Assembly (NCBI RefSeq): GCF_963169125.1
Contig: NC_084796.1
Coordinates: 90,194,888-90,258,887 of the forward strand
Reading direction: 5' to 3'
Length of the DNA: 64,000 nt
Origin: Humulus lupulus
Taxonomy: Eukaryota; Streptophyta; Magnoliopsida; Rosales; Cannabaceae
Below are positions 56,221 through 64,000 of this stretch, piece by piece. The notes beneath the pieces are model-generated. The model saw only the letters and a list, made by a program, of their open reading frames with translations. It searched no databases and had not been told where the DNA came from. How positions within the stretch are numbered: position 1 is the first letter of the stretch; every line of letters begins with the position of its first letter. Made by a program: the position numbers and the translations under genes.

Positions 56221-58074
56221 GAAGTCAGAGGATTATGTGCAACGATATCCCACTCATGATCTTGAGTTGGAAGCAGTGGTGTTCGCACTAAAGAAATGGA
56301 CCCATCACCAATATTGGGACAAGTGCGAAATCTACACTGACCACAAAAGTCTAATGTACTTCCTCACGCAAAATGAACTGAATGTGAGGCAGTGAAGGTG
56401 GTTGGAATTAGTAAAGGACTACGATTGCAAGATTCTATACCACCCAGGCAAGGCCAATGTGGTTGCAGATGCATTGAGTAGGCGGGGATATGGGAATGTC
56501 TCAGCACTACATACGATAGAGATGCCTCTTCAGAAAGAGATCATAAATCTGGCATCAAACTTGTGACAGGAAGTCTAGCCAACTTCATGTCACAATCCAC
56601 TCTCCTAGAAAAAATTTGAGAAGGACAGAAAGTGGATGAAGCCCTAATGAAGCAAGAGGCTTTGGTACAAGAAGGTGGTAGCAGTGATTTCACAATATCT
56701 AAGGGTGGATTGCTGAGATACAAGGATAGGATTTTTGTGCCTAACAATGTCAAGATTAGGGAAAGTATTATGTAAGAGGTGCACACTACACCCTATTCCT
56801 TGCACCCAGGGTCCAAGGAGATGTACCAAGACCATAAGGCGTTATATTGGTGGCATGGAATGAAGAGGGATATTGCTGAGTTTGTTGCTAGATGTTTGAC
56901 CTGCCAGCAAGTCAAAGTCGAACACCAAAGGCCAGTAGGGTCACTTCAACTGCTCTACGTTTCTAAATGGAAATGGGAGGATATAGCAATGGATTTTGTG
57001 GTAGGGTTACGCAGAACCACCAAGCAGCACAATTCTGTGTGGGTAATAATGGATAAGCTCACTAAGGCCACCCATTTTGTGCCAATTAAGACCGCATACT
57101 CGGCGGACCAATATGCATAATTGTATGTAAGTGAGATAGTAAGACTTCATGGGGTGCCAAAGTCGATAATTTCTAATTGAGGGTCAATATTCACATCGAA
57201 CTTTTGGAAGGGAGTATAGAGAACTATGGGATCAAGGCTAAAGTTTAGCGTCACGTTTCATCCTTAGACCAATGGGCAGTTGGAGATGACTATACAAATT
57301 CTAGAGGCCATGTTAAGGTGTTGTGCTTTGGACTTTTCAGAGTCTTGGAATCAATACTTACCCCTAATGGAGTTCTCTTATAATAACAGTTACCAATCTA
57401 CTATTGGGATGGCTCCCTATGAGATGCTTTATGGTCGCAAGTGTAGATATCATTTACACTGGGATGAAGTGTTTGAGAAGCATATTTTAGGCCCTGAGGC
57501 AGTTAGGGAAGCCAGTGAGGAAATCGAGAAGATTCGTCAAAGGATTCTTACCGCGCAGAGTAGGAAAAAGAGCTACACTAACCTTAATAGAAGGGACATC
57601 GTATTTTCAGTGGGTGAGTTTGTATTCTTGAAAGTCTCGTCGATGAAAGGTGTCATGCATTTTGGAAAGAAAGGGAAGTTAAGCCCTAGATATATAGCTC
57701 CATTTGAGATTTAACACAGAGTAAGGCAAGTTGATTACAGTTTAGCATTGCCCCAATCATTAGTCGAAACGCATAACGTCTTTCAAATCTAGATGTTCAA
57801 TAAGTATGTGTCAGATCCCTCTCATGTTTTGAGTTACGAGCCATTACAGTTGAAGTAGGACCTGAGTTATGATGAACAGGCTAGGCGCATTATGGAAAAG
57901 GGAATCAAGGAACTAAGATCCAAAGGGATTCCACTCGTTAAGGTCCTATGGAAGAATAGTACGAAATGTGAAGCAACATGGGAGTTGGAGGAAGAAATGA
58001 GAGAAAGATACCCTGAATTATTTGGTAAGAAAGAATTTCGGGACGAAATTCCATTTAAGGAGGGTCTTTTGTAG
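56221..58074 (+). pseudogene. pol: RNase H, integrase and chromodomain-like tail of H
   Basis: The RNase H C-terminal part has [17 protein letters not shown] and [15 protein letters not shown] (to about 56490). The integrase zinc region has HTTPYSLHPGSKEMY and CLTCQQVKVEHQRP (about 56780-56940). In the core the first Asp is present (IAMDFVVGL, about 56990). The second is lost: the SDRG-type position reads SN-stop-G at about 57170. The Glu is kept in NGQLEMTIQ. GKLSPRYIAPFEI and the tail VKVLWKNSTKCEATWELEEEM with RYPELFGKKEF (about 57940-58030) form the chromodomain-like end. At least seven stops or frameshifts. The final TAG overlaps the LTR start. Confidence 0.88.
58056..58069 (+). other. 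Polypurine tract of H
   Basis: AAGGAGGGTCTTTT directly precedes the LTR start TGTAGTGCACC. Confidence 0.65.
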
Positions 58075-61000
58075 TGCACCAAATTTTTTTTTTAGTTATT
58101 AAATTTTGTGGTTTGTTTAATTAAATTGTTTAGTGTTGTGAATTATTTTAATTATTTGTTTGAATTAATTGTTAGAATAGTTTGGTAGAATTTTGTTAAT
58201 TTAATTTTTAATTGTTATTTATTTATTTAAAAAAAATGTAAATAATTGAGTTTTGGTTGAATTCACTAAGGCACATGGTAGGTAGTGATGCACCCTAGTT
58301 ATTGAGTGTGTGCATGTGAATGGTTGCATGGTGCACATGTGTAGAATTTTCTACATACTTTGCACTTTCATTTTTATTTGATTTATTTATTAAATTAATT
58401 AGAAAAAATAAATAAATTAAGAAAGGGAAACAAGAGGAGTGGATGACGTAGGTGTGAATTGGAGGGTTTGATTTTCCATTTTATTTTGCCAATTAAATAA
58501 ATTAGAATAAAGGAAAAATAATCAAGACAGGGAAACTTACCAATTATTTTCCTTAGGCTATTATGGGTAGATTGGAATAAAGTGGGAAGGAAAAGAAAGA
58601 AGAGCATTATGCTCCACTGGTGCCGTCGACCTAAAGAGAAGAAGAGATAGAGAGTGGCGAGTTAGAGAAAGAAAGGGAGAGAGAGGTTGCCATTTTCTAG
58701 AGAGAAGGAGGAGAAAGTAAGGAGAAAACGTGAAGGAAGAAGAAGAGAAGGGAGAAGGGCTTGAGGTCTCAAAGGTATGGTTTTGGATTGTGGTTTTTCC
58801 CTTCTTCTTCTTGGTTCTAGTCTAATGGAATTCACTGGTGGTGCTAGGTTCTAATCTCACAAGAGCATAGGGTTTGTTATTAGGGTTTCAGCTAACAAGA
58901 GGGTAAGGGTGTTTTGATTTCGTAATATTGATCTATGTGAGATTTTGGTTGTTTTGTCTAATTTTTTTATGGTGACAATAAGGTGTTGAAGGCTAGCAAA
59001 CAAGAGGGTGACCTAACTAGTTTGGGTTCTTGATTTCTATCAAGAGAGGTATTGGTTTTTCCTCCCTCAATCTAAGGTTATTGCTATTTTTATCATGTTA
59101 TTTTGGGGAGATCATGGCTGAATGTGAATAGGTGTTTTGGGTAAGGATATTATGTTTGTGTTGTTTTGGTATTAATGGATGTTTTGAAAATCATGTTTTG
59201 AAAGAAAGCTAATGTTTTGATTATTGTGACTTTGGCGTTTGTTTTGCATTATTGTTATGATGACTTGATGAGGAGCATGTTAGGTGGTTATATATTTTTG
59301 GATTCAAGAGCATGAATCTTATATAGATCTCGCCCAAAGAATAAGTAGAGAATACATGTGAAGTTTTACTTATGTTTCTTTTGATGTTTTTATGAAATTG
59401 GTCATATTATTTGGGAATAGGAACATGCTAGATTTCATGTGAAGGCATATATGGATATTGGTATTTTAGGTTATTGATGCATGTTTGTCATTCTTATTTT
59501 ATTTGATGACATGTATATACTCATTAGAAACATGATAGGATGTTTGTAAGATTTTAAATGGGTATATGTTAGTTGTGTTTTCTTTTGGATCATTTCAATG
59601 ATATAAGCATGCTAGAGTTTGTGTTTAATTATGTTAATTAAACATGCATGATTAATTTGTGAATTTTGTAAAGCATGATGAAATTGATGAATTTTATGAT
59701 TTGAAGTACTTCCTGATTTTGTGTATAAATGGTGTCAATATGATGAGAATAGTGTTTTTGAATGCTTAAATAAATTTTGCAAGTGCTATGATGTTTTAAG
59801 AAATTAAATGGAAAATTTTAAGATGCCTTGAAATGATATTTTGCTCAACTAATTACCTACAAATTTTTTTATTTATATTTTTGAGAAAATATGAGTTTTT
59901 AAAAAATAAAAATGGTGTTTTTGAGGATATATTTGATTGCTGGAATTTTAGTAAACATGTGAAGTTGTATTTTTAAATAAAAGGAATTTGGTATGTATGT
60001 TGAAATAAATTAATACCCTAAACTATAAAAATATTAAAACTGGTATTTTTAATATAACCATGAGAGTACATTTTAATATGTATGATTTTTCTTTATTTTA
60101 ATTAAGAAAAATGTTGAATTTAATTTACTTGTGATTTTTAAATAAATTAAATAGTGGCTGAAAGTGTAGTTAATATATTTCAAAAATAATTATTGGATTA
60201 TCACTTATGAATTTATTCTACTTAAAATTTTAGTCTTAAAATAATACAAGTAAAATGTATTTTTCCACACCTAAAAATTATATTTTTCTCACATCAAGTA
60301 TGTAATTGTAATAATGGAATTATAATATTATTTTCTAAGGAAACTTGTTAAATTATAAGTATTTTACATAATTTATAGCCTTTATTATTTTTATGTGATC
60401 TAAAAATAAATAATGGAATTATTATATTTTTAAATTGTTAAATAAATTATTTCATGAAATAAAATAATGTTTTAGAGGTTGAATCAACTTAGTTATTTTT
60501 TTAAAGAGATAAATAATGGTAATAAAAGTATGTTACTAATTCATTATTTTTAAAACAATAGAAATAAGCGCGTAGGAATTATCGTTTTTAACGCCGCTTT
60601 TTAACAACGTTCCGACGTATGCATGTCGCATGCAATTTCACTTTCACGTTAAAAAATATGTTTATTATTCAACCATATGATTTTTATATAAAAACCATGC
60701 ATGTAACATAGGTATAATTTACATTATTTTTTTGATGATTTTATGTGTAATTATGCCTAGTTGGATATTTTGAGTCGTTTTCACCATGTGTGCACCCATG
60801 CACACATGGGATCTATGAGTTGGGCACAAGAAAGTCTTATGAGATGCTAAATGATGTTATTTGATTATGATATTGGCTCGTTGTGATGTTTGTCAGTTTT
60901 GCTTTGCTTGGACCTGAGGTAAGGAAGTTAGAAATTTTAGTTGTTTATGTTGTGAAAGGTAAGGTTGGCTTGTATGAATAATAATGTTATGTATGATGAT

Positions 61001-61395
61001 ACTTTTGCGAGATGAATTGTGAATTGGTAATTTGTGTTGATATGACTGGATTGTATGTCATATGAATGCTGCATGTTATGAAATGATTGTTAGCGTGATG
61101 AACGTGACTCAACAAAAGGGGTTATGAAATGGTTATTAGCGTCATATGTCATAATGTTATTATGATGATGACCATGTATATGATGCTTATGATATGATAA
61201 TTATGTTTATGTTTATGATGATGATAGTTACGATAATGATGCTATGATGTATGGCATTGTATGAGAATGAATATGTTTTGTCATGTTTTACTTGTGTATT
61301 ATTTGTACTTCCTTACTGGGCTTTTAGCTCACCCCTTGCTTTCCCTTCAAGGTAGCAAATAAGATTTCTTTTTGGCACACGTGGTGATGTGGGGA
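58070..61395 (+). repeat. H 3' LTR (interrupted)
   Basis: At least 3.3 kb. It contains a purine-rich GAGA tract at 58620-58770 and long AT-rich stretches. Near 61310 TTACTGGGCTTTTAGCTCACC resembles the U5 region of Del-type LTRs. No partner LTR is in the window. Nothing in it is coding. Confidence 0.7.
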
Positions 61396-62160
61396 TGTAA
61401 CGACCCAAAAATCACTAATAAGGCTTAAGGGCCTTGATTAGTGTGTCGGGAGGCAATAATTGCTTTATATGTGATTTAAATGATTTAATGCATGATTCTG
61501 TAATAAGCATGCTAATATGATTTTATGGATAAATGACACGTATGTTTATGGGTATTAGTATGCATGTACGCCCTATTTGGCTTAATGGGGCATATTTGTA
61601 ATTTTGGCTTGTTGATGGCATAAATGTGATTATCTGTTTTAATTGTGGGGACCACATTATTATTTGGATATATTTGTAGCATGCGGCTCGAGGTGATCCT
61701 AGGGAGCCAGTTAGCGGGAAAGTCACAACGGGACCCGATACCCGACTCGGGGCGAGTCATGGGGCATTTTGGGTATTAGATATTTATATGGGTTATTGGG
61801 TTGTGAAAATAAATAATTGGAGATATATTTGAAGTTAGAGAGTTTAGGAGGGAATATTGGGGAAATTTATCATTTTTCCCTCGAGGACGTTTTTGGTAAC
61901 CCGAGCCTCGCGATTAACTTAATTAACTAAGGTTAGATAAAGCAAAACCAAGGAAAATAGTAGAACTTGGACAAACAGACTTTTTCCTCACTCTCACATT
62001 AGCTTCCTTTAGACACTCTCTTTCTCAAGCTAACCTTTGAAGCTAAGGAGGGATTTTGGGCTAGGAATCTGTTGAATTGAGGTGAAGCACTTGGGAATTA
62101 GCTTAGCAATTACGTGGTGGATTTGTTCTTCAGTAAAGGTACGCTTTTAATTATGGTTTA

Positions 62161-62959
62161 TGTTGACGCTGTTTTTCGTCAACTTAAATTGCAGAGCAAT
62201 TAAACAATATAAACTACGGTGCGAACGAATAGTAAAGAGGAACAAGAAGATTTTTTACGTGGTTCAGCAGTTAAATCTACCTAGTCCACGAGTCTGTATT
62301 ATTAAGATTCAGAGTTTTCTGGAAATTCTTCAAGGATGAATTACCCAGAGTTTTCTCTCAAGATTTTAGATCCCCCTCACAAATGGTCCTTCCTTCTCTA
62401 TTTATAGGGAAAGTTACAGAGTCCGTTCCCACATATTTCGAGAAGATATTCTGTATATCAATTTAAAATAATGACATTAAAGGCTATATCTTCTATATAC
62501 AAGGAAATGTCCCCTGAAGACCCGGGAATGAATGACAAACTAAATAATATCCCCTTAATGTTGGGGTTTTACAACAATAAATATGTTCACACATACACAA
62601 CAGGCTATCTTAGGTGACTCCATGAATCTTCGAGACCAGCGACCGGCCTCGTGACTTTCATGACTTATGGACTTGTCACGAAATTGTCATCTTATTCCAA
62701 GACCTACTCGCAGCAGATAAATAATATCGAGGCTATCACACTCGAGCTTGCACTTCTTAAGCTCGGGCAGTTCAATCCGAAGGCACTCAATAACGGGCGT
62801 ATCCCGATGTCATCCTGAGGTTACGTCTTCGAAATTTCAATATTACTTTGGAGGTTTTACAACTGGACCATGCAATGTGTTTCATATATTTCGAGCTCAT
62901 ACCTGACAAATCCAATATTTCGAGGCCATAATCTCTGGTCTCGAAATCTGTGTGTAACA
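62161..62959 (-). repeat. S: Tat-like solo LTR
   Basis: 799 bp, TGTTGACGCTG to GTGTGTAACA, with a perfect TSD GTTTA (62156-62160 and 62960-62964) and no internal region, so it is a solo LTR left by LTR-LTR recombination. Minus orientation is inferred from the TATA box (TATAAATA, minus strand, 62406-62399) and from its likeness to the B-family LTR end. Confidence 0.88.
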
Positions 62960-63189
62960 GTTTAGCATGTGAATTATGTGAACTGCTGGCTGTTTTAAGA
63001 AGTTTATGAGCTTTTGGGTTTCAATGATTGAAGTGTGAATTTAATAAGTTTTTAAGTTAGGTTTTGGTTGGGTTTTACTGCAAGGATTATGTTAGGGTGT
63101 TTGTGATAGTTAACTTGTTTTATTGGGATGGTTTTCAGTTAATTTTGTTGACGTTTGGTTGTTGAAAATGGGGATTTTTCTGGGTTCGA

Positions 63190-63385
63190 AGGGGTCGGGT
63201 CGTGACTCTGTTCTTGGTGTGTCGTGGCCCTCTAGAACAGACGGGAGCCGAAGTGAAGGGTGGGCCGCGACATGGGGAGTGCTGGGCCGCTACCCGTGTC
63301 TGCTGTTTGGGGAGGTTGGGCCACTGGTAGGAGGCGGGACGCAGCATAGGGGGCTTAGGGCCGCGGCTCTTAAGGGCATTTTTGG
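63190..63385. repeat. GC-rich word cluster in F LTR
   Basis: Recurrent words of the type GTCGTGAC, GTCGTGGCC, GCCGCGAC, GCCGCTAC and GCCGCGGC, spaced 20-50 bp, at a position similar to the AGCGCT words of the E LTR. A 97-codon open frame here is a consequence of low stop density in GC-rich sequence. Confidence 0.55.
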
Positions 63386-64000
63386 CTTTGAGGAGATTTT
63401 AGGCGCGGGAACCTAACCTTGGGTGCTCGGGATCGATTCCACTACCATGTTTGGTGGAATTCGATGCTCCGAAGGCTAGAACTTGGGTCGAAAACCTTTA
63501 TTCAATTATTTTTGATGGAATCTCTTATCTTGGTTGTGACTAGGTGTACGCTAGGCCTCGGAAAAGGGATCGTGGTGAAGGGTCATTTCTCGTTATTAGA
63601 ACGCTTGGAAATAAAGGTAAGAAAACTGCACCCGATTTTGAGTCTATAATGGACTAAGGGTTCCCTATACTTGTATGCATTATTGTATGATGGTATTATG
63701 CCATGTGAATATGAAACAAACGGCCTAAGAGTGTCAGAGTTAATATTAGCGCACAGGACGTAGCTCAGCCACTGGTAGCCGAGGACAGCTTAATATTCAC
63801 TGAGCTCAGTTTAAGAGGACCAGAGTCAATGGGGTAAACAGAGGGTGCGACCTAAGAACGTCGACCTGATTGTTATATGACTTGGCTATTGATGTTGATT
63901 TGATGAATTTGGTATGCTGAATGTCTGATTATGTGAATGCTATGGATTGCTAAGTATATGGTTAGGCTTTATGATTTATCTGTTTATTGTCATTGATCAT

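Larger units (their letters stand above)
56221..61395 (+). mobile_element. H: 3' half of a plus-strand chromovirus
   Basis: It starts abruptly inside RNase H ([13 protein letters not shown]), continues through integrase and a chromodomain-like tail, then PPT and a 3' LTR starting TGTAGTGCACC at 58070. The 5' half is missing. The LTR is interrupted at 61396 by F; its end is not visible in the window. Confidence 0.8.
61396..64000 (+). repeat. F: E-family LTR in plus orientation, running off the window
   Basis: It starts TGTAACGACCC and matches the E LTR in order: GCCTTGATTAG near the start, TAGCGGGAAAGTCAC and CCCGACTCGGGGCGAG at about 61710-61755, CTGCACCCGATTTTGAG at 63624, then AGCTCAGCCACTGGTAGC at 63760. 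It contains solo LTR S. With S removed the expected end lies past 64000, so whether it belongs to a full element is unknown. Confidence 0.85.

Noticed and set aside
63123..63416. 97-codon frame near the right edge
   Set aside because: It lies in the GC-rich cluster of an E-family LTR, has no recognisable domain and is not supported by the homologous E LTR.

Overview
The window looks like intergenic heterochromatin of a flowering plant, most likely a eudicot. It is AT-rich and made almost entirely of transposable elements. I found no host gene, no rRNA or tRNA gene and no CRISPR array. Termini, polypurine tracts (PPT), primer sites (PBS), target-site duplications (TSD) and coding remnants resolve it into three nested stacks.

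Stack 1 (about 270-24147) is a CACTA transposon (CACTA-1). Inside it lies a minus-strand Tat-lineage Ty3/gypsy element (B1, from 1115) that has lost gag, pol and its 5' LTR but keeps its 3' LTR and its antisense extra gene. B1 is split by a complete 13.2 kb plus-strand Tat element (A, 2194-15394, TSD AAAAC). A 5'-truncated L1-type LINE (about 19622-23315) abuts B1, after which CACTA-1 resumes.

Stack 2 (24253-about 55815) is a minus-strand chromovirus (D, Tekay/Del-like), decayed and missing its 5' end. It is interrupted by a non-autonomous CACTA (26226-27831, TSD TTC), by a related gypsy element (E, 29103-37802, TSD AAACT) and by a minus-strand Copia element (G, 39239-55697, TSD TGCGT/TGTGT). 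G is itself interrupted by a gag-only Tat element (B2, 43322-49341), and one of its LTRs carries a Harbinger/Tourist-like insertion (39914-40698, TSD TTA).

Stack 3 (56221-64000) is the 3' half of a plus-strand chromovirus (H: RNase H, integrase, chromodomain-like tail, long 3' LTR). Its LTR is interrupted at 61396 by an E-family LTR (F) that runs off the window. F contains a Tat-like solo LTR (62161-62959, TSD GTTTA).

The coding content is therefore retrotransposon machinery: gag, protease, reverse transcriptase, RNase H and integrase, plus LINE endonuclease/RT. Two Tat antisense genes (10851-13380 minus; 16795-19297 plus) carry a putative gypsy-type transposon domain followed by a coiled coil. 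Nearly all reading frames are broken, many by C-to-T or G-to-A stops in cytosine-methylation contexts. The most interesting signals are non-coding: a co-varying hairpin at the 3' end of three Tat LTR families, a duplicated PPT bracketing the antisense gene, variable minisatellites inside LTRs, a promoter-removing deletion in one LTR of element A, and family-specific self-complementary words repeated inside chromovirus-type LTRs.
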